DNA from: an uncultured Lachnospiraceae bacterium
GTDB lineage: Bacteria; Bacillota_A; Clostridia; Lachnospirales; Lachnospiraceae
Assembly (NCBI GenBank): GCA_949957035.1
Contig: CATLIP010000028.1
Coordinates: 1 to 14,088 of the forward strand
DNA: 14,088 nt
Reading direction: 5' to 3'
The translations under genes were made by a program, and so were the position numbers. The notes below the pieces were generated by a model. The model saw only the letters and a program-made list of their open reading frames with translations, made no database searches and had not been told where the DNA came from. Shown here in pieces: positions 6,772 through 13,761 of the stretch (the first letter of the stretch is position 1; the number at the start of each line of letters is the position of its first letter).

Positions 6772-6802
6772 AGTATATGCCGAGGCGTGACAAGAAATAC
6801 TT
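6772..6802 (-). promoter_or_regulatory. Possible sigma-E-like promoter of the deacetylase gene
   Basis: CATATACT (6772-6779) resembles the sigma-E -10 CATACANT, and AAGTATTT (6795-6802) resembles its -35 at 15 bp. It would start a short leader of about 25 nt. An alternative TATAAT at 6857-6862 on the same strand has no good -35 at 17 bp and would give a leader of about 110 nt. Neither is proven. Confidence 0.3.
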
Positions 6803-6932
6803 GGCTTGCATCTACCGGACCTCTTCCCGATACCTTTCCCGCCTGAATCAAATAAAATTATACTACAACATCCCCCTCCATAAAAGCGTCAATCCATAAA
6901 ATATCTCATTTCCTGCATCATCCCTATTCTCT

Positions 6933-6954
6933 CCACAGATATTTGTGGTATACT
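6933..6954 (+). promoter_or_regulatory. Extended -10 promoter with palindrome, kdpD-like operon
   Basis: TATACT (6949-6954) preceded by TGG forms an extended -10; no clear -35 is seen. The region just upstream (6933-6948) is a near-perfect palindrome, CCACAGATATTTGTGG (14 of 16 symmetric), where an activator or repressor could bind, possibly the KdpE-like regulator itself. Predicted start about 6961. Confidence 0.5.
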
Positions 6955-7017
6955 AATAGCATTACCAATACAAAATAAAGGAGCCGGGGATTCGTTTCCC
7001 TTTCATGACCAATACCT

Positions 7018-8070
7018 ATGAAAAACTTTCTTCGCAACATCTCATACACACTTATCATGCTTGCCCTGGCGACCGGGCTTGCCTTCCTATTCTTCCATTT
7101 TGGACAGGATAACACCCCCAACATTGCATTTGTCTATATCCTCGCCCTCATCCTGATTGCCAGATGGACCACCGGATACCTGTACGGCATCCTCTCTTCC
7201 CTGTTCTGCGTAGTCTTCATCAACGGATGCTTCACCTATCCGTTCTTCGAGATTAACTTTACCATGAGCGGATACCCGATTACGTTCGTCTGCATGCTGA
7301 TTATCACCATCACCACCAGCGCCATGACCACGAAGCTCACCCGGCAGGATGAAATGATTGCAGAGCGGGAACGGAAACTGAACGAAGCAGAAAAAGAGCG
7401 TATCCGCGCAAACCTTCTGCGGGCCATCTCCCATGATCTGCGCACCCCGCTGACCAGCATTATCGGCTCCTCCGCTTCTTATATTGAGAACCGCGGCGAA
7501 CTGGATTCCGCCGAAAAGCTGGAGCTAATCACCACCATCCACGACGACGCCAACTGGCTTCTGAACATGGTGGAAAATCTTCTGTCCGTCACACGTATCC
7601 AAAGCGACGGACACAAGGTCTCCACAGAGCCGGAGCTTTTGGAGGAAGTAGTTTCCGAGGCAATCGACAGACTGGAGAAACGGCTGCCGGACGCTGCCGT
7701 CAACGTATCGGCGCCCGATGAAATGCTCATGATTCCCATGGACTTTCTTCTCATCGAGCAAGTCCTGATTAACCTTCTGGAAAATGCCTTAGTTCATTCC
7801 GAAAGCGCCGAACCGGTGGAACTAATCATTACGAACGACGGACCTACCGTAACATTTCACGTTATCGACCATGGGAAAGGAATTAAAACCTCCGCGCTGC
7901 CAGATATTTTCAGCGGTAAGTACGACAGTTCCCTTGCCTCGGATACCAAACGGGGAATGGGCATCGGCCTGTCCATCTGCCGCACCATCGTACAGGCACA
8001 CGGCGGGACGATTACGGCGCACAATCATGAAAATGGCGCTGAATTTGCATTTTCCCTTCCAATCATATAA
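7018..8070 (+). CDS. KdpD-like sensor histidine kinase without the KdpD N-terminal domain
   Basis: A 350-residue membrane kinase. Four hydrophobic segments (about 8-28, 35-49, 52-72, 85-104) match the KdpD transmembrane (DUF4118) domain. A helical linker (105-133) follows, then HisKA with ISHDLRTP (H139) and a HATPase domain with N box (NLLENA, 252-257), DHGKGI (284-289) and GMGIGLSI (313-320). The roughly 400-residue N-terminal KdpD and USP domains of the E. coli protein are absent. It forms an operon with the response regulator 24 nt downstream; no kdpFABC is in view, so the input and target are open. An in-frame TGA at 7006-7008 forces the ATG at 7018, yet the only ribosome binding site (AAAGGAG, about 6977-6983) is about 34 nt upstream with a small hairpin (6986-7000) between them. 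Confidence 0.88.
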   Translation: MKNFLRNISYTLIMLALATGLAFLFFHFGQDNTPNIAFVYILALILIARWTTGYLYGILSSLFCVVFINGCFTYPFFEINFTMSGYPITFVCMLIITITTSAMTTKLTRQDEMIAERERKLNEAEKERIRANLLRAISHDLRTPLTSIIGSSASYIENRGELDSAEKLELITTIHDDANWLLNMVENLLSVTRIQSDGHKVSTEPELLEEVVSEAIDRLEKRLPDAAVNVSAPDEMLMIPMDFLLIEQVLINLLENALVHSESAEPVELIITNDGPTVTFHVIDHGKGIKTSALPDIFSGKYDSSLASDTKRGMGIGLSICRTIVQAHGGTITAHNHENGAEFAFSLPII

Positions 8071-8094
8071 AGAAAGAACAAAGGAGAACAACTT

Positions 8095-8814
8095 ATGGCA
8101 ACTCCAAACTATACCGTATTAATTATTGAAGACGAGAAAAATATTGCTGACTTTATGTCAAAAGCATTAAAATCCAACGGCTACCGGGTCATCACCGCCG
8201 TTTCTGGAAAAGCGGGGCTGTCCCTTATCAGCTCACAATGTCCGGATATTATACTTCTTGACTTAGGGCTGCCTGACATTGAAGGAACTGACATCATTAC
8301 TTCCGTACGCAAATGGACGAGCTGCCCAATCATCGTGGTTTCTGCCCGTACAGGTGAACGGGACAAAGTATCTGCCCTGGATTTGGGTGCGGACGACTAT
8401 ATCACGAAACCCTTCGGCACTCCCGAGATGCTGGCAAGAATCCGCGCTTCCCTGCGCCACAGCAACCGGATGGACTCCAATTCTGCCCTATACATCCGCC
8501 CTTACCGCTGCCGGGGACTTCAACTGGATTTTGACAAACGGATGCTTACAGTGGACGGCAAAGAGATTCATCTGACACAGATTGAGTACAAAATCGTCGC
8601 CTTCCTTGCCCGAAATTCAGGCAAGGTTATGACATACTCCGCAATCATGTCAAATGTGTGGGGACCATTCACCGGAGATAACAACCGAATCCTACGGGTC
8701 AATATGGCGAATATACGCCGGAAAATTGAACAGAATCCTTCAAAGCCCCAATTTCTGTTTACGGAGGTGGGCGTTGGATACCGGATGCGGGAGGATGAGA
8801 ATGAGTTATGCTAA
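8095..8814 (+). CDS. KdpE-like response regulator (OmpR/PhoB family)
   Basis: A 239-residue two-domain regulator. Receiver domain (about 6-118): acid pair E12/D13, phosphoacceptor D56 in ILLDLGLP, S83 and K105 in ITKPF. The C-terminal winged helix (about 140-235) contains IHLTQIEYKIVAFLARNSGKV and a recognition-helix region with RVNMANIRRKIE. AGGAG lies 8 nt before the ATG. It is the evident partner of the kinase just upstream. Sequence style is KdpE-like, but with no kdp genes nearby the regulon cannot be told. The palindrome at 6933-6948 is a candidate autoregulatory site. Confidence 0.9.
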   Translation: MATPNYTVLIIEDEKNIADFMSKALKSNGYRVITAVSGKAGLSLISSQCPDIILLDLGLPDIEGTDIITSVRKWTSCPIIVVSARTGERDKVSALDLGADDYITKPFGTPEMLARIRASLRHSNRMDSNSALYIRPYRCRGLQLDFDKRMLTVDGKEIHLTQIEYKIVAFLARNSGKVMTYSAIMSNVWGPFTGDNNRILRVNMANIRRKIEQNPSKPQFLFTEVGVGYRMREDENELC

Positions 8815-8818
8815 GTTT

Positions 8819-8849
8819 TTGTTAAAAAATTATCTATACACTGTATAAT
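8819..8849 (+). promoter_or_regulatory. Promoter-like sequence after the response regulator gene
   Basis: TTGTTA (8819-8824) and TATAAT (8844-8849) are separated by a long 19-bp spacer; TTAAAA would give 16 bp. The palindrome TATACA-C-TGTATA overlaps the -10. Only a noncoding stretch of about 100 bp follows before the terminator at 8919-8956, with no credible ORF, so this could drive a small RNA or be nonfunctional. Confidence 0.3.
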
Positions 8850-8918
8850 TAGTCTGCCATCTGTTAAAATGTAAGCGAAGGTGGCATATCGTAATAAGCC
8901 TCATTCATTATTCTCTCA

Positions 8919-8956
8919 AAAAGAGGATGCGTCTCTCCCAGGGCGCATCCTCTTTT
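8919..8956. terminator. Bidirectional intrinsic terminator
   Basis: Arms AAAAGAGGATGCG (8919-8931) and CGCATCCTCTTTT (8944-8956), a perfect 13 bp around a 12-nt loop. With A-tract and T-tract on both sides it can serve both the kinase/regulator operon (plus) and the hydrolase gene (minus), which ends 5 nt away. Confidence 0.92.
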
Positions 8957-8961
8957 AACAT

Positions 8962-9846
8962 CTAATCGTTGGCGTTCAGCCACTCCTTCATCAATTCCAC
9001 ATACCTGTCCGTATCTTCCACGAAACACATATGCCTGCAGGTCCTAAACAACTCCCATCTGGAATTGGGAATCCTGTCGTACATATATTTTGCAATATAA
9101 GGCGTACAGAGGTCATTGCCCCCATTAATCACCAACGCCGGCTCTTTAATATCCTTTAACTGCTCCGTCACATCGTAATCTTTCAAAGTTCCCACTGGCG
9201 TAAACTCATTAGGTCCCCATCCAACCACGTAGGCTTCGCTTCCAGGCTGCTTTGGGCGCCTCAGACAATCCGGAGACTCATCCGTTACTGCACCGGCAGC
9301 ATGACGGAGCATATACTCTTCCTCTGCGGCTTCGTAAGCCGGGTCGCTGTAGTCATTGGAAGACGTAGCTTTCTCAATGGCATCCTGCATCTCCTGAGGC
9401 AGTTCCTTAATCATACGGTGCTGTTCAATCCCCCACATCCATGAAGCGGGAAGGGTACTGGACAGAATCAGGCTCTTAAGCCCCTCTGGTTTTTGATTGC
9501 AGACATATTCCAAAAGCAGCATCCCGCCCCATGACTGCCCCAGAAGATGAATCTCATCAAGACCAAGATGTTCTCTCAGGGCAGCCAGCTCGTCAACCCA
9601 AGTCTTGGCGTTCCACAAATCCGGACGATTTTCTACATAGGATTCCCCACAGCCAATCTGGTCATACATCACCAGTTCACGCCCGTCTTCCTCGGCAAGC
9701 CTGTCAAGAACCTCAAAATAATTATGGGTAGACCCGGGTCCTCCATGCAGCAGCACCAACGGCTTCTTATTCCCCGTCTTCTTCCCTACAATGCGGTAAT
9801 ATGTCTTATACTCCAAATAAGGCATATATCCTTCTCTAATCTCCAT
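8962..9846 (-). CDS. Alpha/beta hydrolase, proline iminopeptidase (S33) family
   Basis: A 294-residue cytosolic protein with no signal peptide. Seen: the oxyanion motif HGGPG (34-38), which is characteristic of proline iminopeptidases, the nucleophile elbow GQSWGG (S105), and the probable acid D245 (GGNDLCTP) and base H272 (CRHMCFVE). A cap region lies at about 135-215. The family removes N-terminal proline or other residues from peptides (EC 3.4.11.5 in characterised members), but relatives include esterases and amidases, so the substrate is uncertain. AAAGGAGG lies 10 nt before the ATG. The gene is divergent from the marR-MATE operon and has a palindrome over its -35 box, so control by the MarR protein is plausible. 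Confidence 0.85.
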   Translation of the reverse strand: MEIREGYMPYLEYKTYYRIVGKKTGNKKPLVLLHGGPGSTHNYFEVLDRLAEEDGRELVMYDQIGCGESYVENRPDLWNAKTWVDELAALREHLGLDEIHLLGQSWGGMLLLEYVCNQKPEGLKSLILSSTLPASWMWGIEQHRMIKELPQEMQDAIEKATSSNDYSDPAYEAAEEEYMLRHAAGAVTDESPDCLRRPKQPGSEAYVVGWGPNEFTPVGTLKDYDVTEQLKDIKEPALVINGGNDLCTPYIAKYMYDRIPNSRWELFRTCRHMCFVEDTDRYVELMKEWLNAND

Positions 9847-9903
9847 AATCGCAAAGCCTCCTTTATTCTGACTTTATGTATTCCTACACCTGTCTTTCCA
9901 TCT

Positions 9904-9932
9904 ATTATAAAGAATATTTTGACAATTATCAA
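9904..9932 (-). promoter_or_regulatory. Hydrolase promoter overlapped by MarR-box-like palindrome
   Basis: On the minus strand TTGATA (9927-9932), 17-bp spacer, TATAAT (9904-9909). The -35 is one end of TTGACAATTATCAA (9919-9932), which is symmetric at 12 of 14 positions and resembles MarR-family operators. Repressor binding would block RNA polymerase. Confidence 0.7.
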
Positions 9933-9956
9933 TATATTAAATTCTGTAATTTATGC

Positions 9957-9985
9957 TTGACATAAGTATGAAATCGGACTATACT
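9957..9985 (+). promoter_or_regulatory. Sigma-A promoter of the marR-MATE operon
   Basis: Perfect TTGACA (9957-9962), 17-bp spacer, TATACT (9980-9985); start near 9992. The spacer is almost entirely occupied by the first of two operator-like palindromes. The leader to the marR ATG is about 105 nt and contains the second. Confidence 0.85.
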
Positions 9986-10021
9986 ATCAATCACAGGCCG
10001 TACCAAGTACGAAATCAGACT
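9965..10021. repeat. Two direct copies of a palindrome in the marR promoter and leader
   Basis: AGTATGAAATCGGACT (9965-9980) and AGTACGAAATCAGACT (10006-10021) share the symmetric form AGTnnGAnnTCnnACT and are 41 bp apart, close to four helical turns. The flanks are also similar (18 of 22 positions over the longer copies). The first fills the -35/-10 spacer; the second lies just after the predicted start. Probable operators for autorepression (inference). Confidence 0.6.
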
Positions 10022-10096
10022 TAACTATTTATTATCTTAAGCCGTATAGGTGTTTTGCCCTGGCATTAACGACACACAACAAGGAGGACTATAAAA

Positions 10097-10534
10097 ATGA
10101 CAATCAACATGCATCCGGGAATGAGAGAATTTAACCGGATTTTTAAAGAATGTAACCATATTTACCATGATATTGCCCTGAAGCTTGGGCTGTCTGACAG
10201 CGGTTTTGATATATTGTACACCCTCTGCGAGATTGGAGACGGATGTCTCCAGAAGAATATCTGTGAAGCAACTCTTCTAAGCAAACAGACCATCCATTCC
10301 TCCGTCCGCAAGCTTGAAAAGGATGGTTATCTCATCCTTAAGCCCGGTAAAGGAAGAGATATGCAGATTTTTCTGACACCTGAAGGTAATGCACTGGTTG
10401 CGGAAAAGATATTCCCCGCCATTCATGCAGAGAATCAGACCTTTGCCGAAATGAATGAAGAAGAGCAGCGGGAATTTCTACGGTTAAATAAAAAATATGC
10501 TGACAATCTGCGTAAATATGCAGCGCAAATCTGA
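10097..10534 (+). CDS. MarR-family transcriptional regulator
   Basis: A 145-residue winged-helix dimer-type repressor. Helices 1-2 (about 8-30) form part of the dimer interface; the DNA-binding domain spans about 35-100 with recognition-helix segment LLSKQTIHSSVRKLEKDGYL (60-79) and the wing PGKGRDMQIFLTPEG (83-97). A C-terminal helix (about 105-143) completes the dimer. AAGGAGG lies 9 nt before the ATG. It is followed 37 nt later by a MATE exporter, the common arrangement in which a MarR protein represses an efflux pump until it binds a ligand. Palindromes around its own promoter and the divergent hydrolase promoter are the likely sites. Confidence 0.92.
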   Translation: MTINMHPGMREFNRIFKECNHIYHDIALKLGLSDSGFDILYTLCEIGDGCLQKNICEATLLSKQTIHSSVRKLEKDGYLILKPGKGRDMQIFLTPEGNALVAEKIFPAIHAENQTFAEMNEEEQREFLRLNKKYADNLRKYAAQI

Positions 10535-10571
10535 ACATTTGCAGAACTCGAAACACAAGGAGGACTCAAAG

Positions 10572-11903
10572 ATGAGAATACAACTGTCTGAACATTTTAC
10601 TTACAAAAAATTAATTCAATTCGTACTGCCTTCCATTATCATGATGATATTCACGTCCATCTACGGCGTAATCGACGGCCTGTTTGTGTCAAACTTCGTG
10701 GGGAAAACAGCGTTTGCCTCTATCAACCTAATCATGCCGTTCCTTATGGGATTAAGCGCACTTGGATTCATGATTGGCACAGGCGGCAGCGCAATCGTAT
10801 CAAAAGCGTTGGGCGAAGGGAAAAGAGAGCTTGCGAACCAGTATTTTTCCATGTTGGTCTATGTCTCCGTCATTGGCGGAATTATCCTCGCCGCAGCCGG
10901 AATGTTCTTGCTTCGGCCCATCGCAATTTTGCTTGGAGCAACCGGGGAAATGATAGACCTGTGCGTCCTGTACGGACGTATTCTGCTATTCTCCCTGACG
11001 CCGTTTCTGCTGCAGAATGTATTCCAAAGCTTTTTCGTGACTGCTGAAAAGCCCCAGTTGGGACTAAAAGTAACGATTATCGCAGGGCTTACGAACATTG
11101 TACTGGACTATCTGTTCATCGCCGTACTTCACTGGGGAATCGCAGGTGCAGCTGTTGCCACCGCACTCAGCGAGACGGTAGGCGGGCTGTTTCCCATCCT
11201 GTATTTTACCCGCAGGAATGAAAGTCTCCTCAGGCTCGTGAAAGCCCGTCCGGACTTCAAGGCGTTAGGTAAAGCCTGCGCCAACGGATCTTCTGAACTG
11301 ATGACAAACCTATCCCTCTCGGTAGTCAACTCACTCTACAACCTACAGTTGATTTCCATTGCCGGAGAAAATGGCGTCGCCGCTTACGGAACTATTATGT
11401 ATGTAAACTTTATATTCATTGCAATCTTTCTTGGATACTCCATCGGAAGCGCTCCTATTATCGGCTACCATTACGGCGCCGGAGACCATAAGGAGCTTAA
11501 AAGTCTGCTTAGGATGAGCCTGTCAATCGTTGGTATCTGCGGAGTCGCGCTGATGTTGCTTGCCGAGGTCCTTGCCTCACCCCTTTCCAATATCTTCGTA
11601 GGGTATGACAGCGAACTCTACACCATGACCTGCCATGGTTTCCAACTGTATGCGGTATCTTTTCTGATTAATGGGTTCAATATCTTCGGGTCGGCATTCT
11701 TTACCGCCCTGAGCAACGGTGTAGTGTCGGCAGCCATATCCTTCCTTCGGACTCTGGTATTCCAAGTCGCAGTAGTACTGACCCTCCCGCTGATACTGGG
11801 GATTGACGGAATATGGCTTGCCGTTGCCGTTGCAGAACTGCTGACATTGGCGATAACAGTTTTTTTCTTGGTGAGCCGAAAAAAACAGTATCACTATGCG
11901 TAA
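10572..11903 (+). CDS. MATE-family multidrug efflux transporter
   Basis: A 443-residue integral membrane protein with about 12 hydrophobic segments in two pseudo-symmetric halves. The first half starts YKKLIQFVLPSIIMMIFTSIYGVIDGLFV (about 11-39), with GTGGSAIVSKALGEGKRE at about 73-90; the second half begins after a cytosolic loop near 220. This is the DinF/NorM-like MATE pattern: Na+- or H+-coupled export of drugs, metabolites or other organic cations. I start at ATG 10572 with AAGGAGG 8 nt upstream; the longer reading from 10497 runs inside marR without a binding site. Substrate unknown. No clear terminator follows within the 29 nt before the convergent reading at 11933. Confidence 0.92.
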   Translation: MRIQLSEHFTYKKLIQFVLPSIIMMIFTSIYGVIDGLFVSNFVGKTAFASINLIMPFLMGLSALGFMIGTGGSAIVSKALGEGKRELANQYFSMLVYVSVIGGIILAAAGMFLLRPIAILLGATGEMIDLCVLYGRILLFSLTPFLLQNVFQSFFVTAEKPQLGLKVTIIAGLTNIVLDYLFIAVLHWGIAGAAVATALSETVGGLFPILYFTRRNESLLRLVKARPDFKALGKACANGSSELMTNLSLSVVNSLYNLQLISIAGENGVAAYGTIMYVNFIFIAIFLGYSIGSAPIIGYHYGAGDHKELKSLLRMSLSIVGICGVALMLLAEVLASPLSNIFVGYDSELYTMTCHGFQLYAVSFLINGFNIFGSAFFTALSNGVVSAAISFLRTLVFQVAVVLTLPLILGIDGIWLAVAVAELLTLAITVFFLVSRKKQYHYA

Positions 11904-11932
11904 GCCGTATTCTTATGTCCTTCGGATTTGGC

Positions 11933-12187
11933 TCAACCAGTGTTTCTTCTTTCAGACATCAATATATTGAATATCTCTACTTTCTGAGGCTGTTGGGATT
12001 CCTCCGTCTGCTCTAATCTTTCTTTGAGATTTTCCAACATTGCCTCTTTTCTTTCCTCGATTTTGATTCCTTCAAATGACTTGCGTACTTCTTCCGTCCG
12101 TAGCTCATTCCAGTTTTTATTATCAAACCGGTACGAATATTGTTTGCCATTCTTCATAACATCTGTCCGGTTCAATAAATTCTGCAT
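11933..12187 (-). pseudogene. Unrecognised small reading frame, possibly a 5'-truncated gene remnant
   Basis: An 84-codon frame with normal codon choice and a highly charged, mostly helical product (many Glu, Lys, Arg). I do not recognise it. The same frame stays open and coding-like upstream to 12238 (17 codons, including EYEEYRIEGRASSA), but that stretch has no ATG, GTG or TTG and begins at a TGA inside the 3' end of the diguanylate cyclase gene. The ATG at 12187 lacks a properly spaced binding site. This fits a gene that lost its 5' end, although a genuine short protein cannot be excluded. It converges with the MATE gene. Confidence 0.4.
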
Positions 12188-12227
12188 TGCGCTTGACGCT
12201 CTTCCTTCTATTCTGTATTCCTCATAT

Positions 12228-13595
12228 TCAACACGCTTTCACCACATAACACCCCCGCCCATTCTCTTTTGCCTCATATAACATCTCATCCGTCTCCGTC
12301 AGCAGATTCTTCACCTCCTGCGGAAAACAAAATTGATACGCGCCGATACTACAGCTCACCTTCTTATCAGTGAGAATCCCGGAAATAATCGTAAGAAACT
12401 CATCCAACCGCTGCCCCAATTCCTGCTCCGTCATCATTTTCTCAAGAATAACGGCAAATTCATCCCCGCCAATCCTTCCGACCTTTCCATAATCTCCAAA
12501 AATACCATGCAGATTCCCTGCAATCTCACGCAGAACCTTATCCCCGACGCCATGCCCAAAAGTATCGTTAATCTCCTTAAAATAATCCACATCCACAAAC
12601 AAAAACCATCCCATACTCTCCGGCCTTGCTCCATTCTCTTTCTGCGCCTTCTCACAATGGTAAAGAAACATCCTTCTCCCCATAACGCCGGTCAGTTCGT
12701 CCATCTCACCCTTATACTCTTTGTACGCCATATATTTATAAATAGAAACCAGCATAATCACAGAAATGAGATTCAATGCCACAAAAGCAACCAAAAACTG
12801 TATCTGCAGATGCAGCAAATCTAATGAAATCTGCTCGGATACCCTAATGCCATGCTGCTTAAGCATATAAGATTCTCTTTCGGAAAAATAGTCTGCCGCG
12901 CAGATTGCCATACAGAACAAAAAGAACTCAAACCCTGCAAAAAACCAGTTCATCTTCCCCGACACAAAAGGATTATTCATGGACTGATCCATACAAAACT
13001 TAATATTCTGCATGGCGTCACTTTGATAAACCACCCACAATAACTCAACGGTTATTACACATACAGCCGCAAACACAGTATCATCCATTTTCCAATGAAA
13101 CGCCGAGCTATACCGGTATCCAAGTTCCGGAAACAAAACCCCCATAGCAGTATAGACAAGAAATGAATGCACCTTAGGCGCAATCGCAGAAATCATACCA
13201 ATCCACAGGCGATAATACTTTCCTTTCTTCGCAGACAAAAACGCAATTCCAATCACAAGCCCGAACACTGCTCTTGTTCCCACGCTCAATAAAAGGCTGC
13301 CAACCGGAGCGCCGCTCAAAAAGGGTGAAAAAACAGCATCCGCAGGCATAACATAAGAGGCCGACGCTTTATACATACTGGCGATGCCAAAAACAAACCC
13401 AACCATTACAGACTGCTCAGGCCCCAAAAGGCATCCTGCTGCCAGGATTGGAATATATGCCGTAGTAACGGAAATCGGCGGTATATGAATATACCCCAAA
13501 AAAGTAAATGACATCAGAAGTTCAACCGCAATGAAAAACCAAAACAAATAGCGGTCAAAGCAAGAATCCCCCCACATATTTTTTGCTTTTTTCAT
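12228..13595 (-). CDS. Membrane diguanylate cyclase with an ECF S-component-like sensor domain
   Basis: A 455-residue protein predicted to make cyclic di-GMP from two GTP. Residues about 15-190 are five or six membrane helices resembling an ECF transporter substrate-binding (S) component: IPPISVTTAYIPILAAGCLL, then GPEQSVMVGFVFGIASM and FSPFLSG, then a glycine-rich helix with TRAVFGLVIG. Two more helices (about 216-236 and 266-288) flank a roughly 30-residue loop, probably extracellular. The GGDEF domain (about 297-455) has DELTGVMGRR, FVDVDYFKEIND (metal Asp D335) and intact RIGGDEF (376-380). There is no RxxD inhibitory site at the usual place, so product feedback may be absent. ATG at 13595 is supported by GAGGGGG 7 nt upstream; the longer frame from 13736 crosses the promoter. 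Confidence 0.85.
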   Translation of the reverse strand: MKKAKNMWGDSCFDRYLFWFFIAVELLMSFTFLGYIHIPPISVTTAYIPILAAGCLLGPEQSVMVGFVFGIASMYKASASYVMPADAVFSPFLSGAPVGSLLLSVGTRAVFGLVIGIAFLSAKKGKYYRLWIGMISAIAPKVHSFLVYTAMGVLFPELGYRYSSAFHWKMDDTVFAAVCVITVELLWVVYQSDAMQNIKFCMDQSMNNPFVSGKMNWFFAGFEFFLFCMAICAADYFSERESYMLKQHGIRVSEQISLDLLHLQIQFLVAFVALNLISVIMLVSIYKYMAYKEYKGEMDELTGVMGRRMFLYHCEKAQKENGARPESMGWFLFVDVDYFKEINDTFGHGVGDKVLREIAGNLHGIFGDYGKVGRIGGDEFAVILEKMMTEQELGQRLDEFLTIISGILTDKKVSCSIGAYQFCFPQEVKNLLTETDEMLYEAKENGRGCYVVKAC

Positions 13596-13639
13596 CAAAC
13601 ATCCCCCTCTATTTTCAGCGCCGTAAATTTCTATAAATC

Positions 13640-13660
13640 TTATAGTTATTATAACTATAA
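13640..13660. repeat. Perfect 21-bp palindrome over the diguanylate cyclase -10
   Basis: TTATAGTTAT (13640-13649) and ATAACTATAA (13651-13660) are perfect 10-bp arms around one central base. The -10 box is inside it, so a bound dimer would block the promoter. Its AT richness means an RNA hairpin would be weak, favouring a DNA operator. The regulator is not identified. Confidence 0.6.
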
Positions 13661-13676
13661 TTACTGGAAACCTCAA
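13648..13676 (-). promoter_or_regulatory. Sigma-A promoter of the diguanylate cyclase gene
   Basis: On the minus strand TTGAGG (13671-13676), 17-bp spacer, TATAAT (13648-13653). Start near 13641, leaving a leader of about 46 nt to the ATG at 13595. Confidence 0.7.
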
Positions 13677-13713
13677 TGTTATTTTTGACAACACATATAA
13701 ACAATTCCAAAAT

Positions 13714-13731
13714 AACTGTAAATTTACTGTT
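13714..13731. repeat. Second palindrome upstream of the diguanylate cyclase promoter
   Basis: AACTGTAAATTTACTGTT is symmetric at 16 of 18 positions, with a perfect GTAAATTTAC core. It is centred about 80 bp upstream of the predicted start, a distance that would suit an activator or a second operator. It differs in sequence from the palindrome at 13640-13660. Confidence 0.4.
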
Positions 13732-13761
13732 TTCATGCTATAGGGACAAAGTTTTCTACAT

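Noticed and set aside
7005..7112. Short ORF starting at ATG 7005, overlapping the sensor kinase start
   Set aside because: No properly spaced binding site and no protein-like composition; kept only as a possible explanation in the kinase start finding.
10497..10571. 25-codon N-terminal extension of the MATE protein into marR
   Set aside because: AAGGAGG before ATG 10572 and the usual MATE N-terminus support the shorter form.
13596..13736. Upstream extension of the diguanylate cyclase
   Set aside because: It crosses the promoter and palindrome, and the ATG at 13595 has a good binding site.
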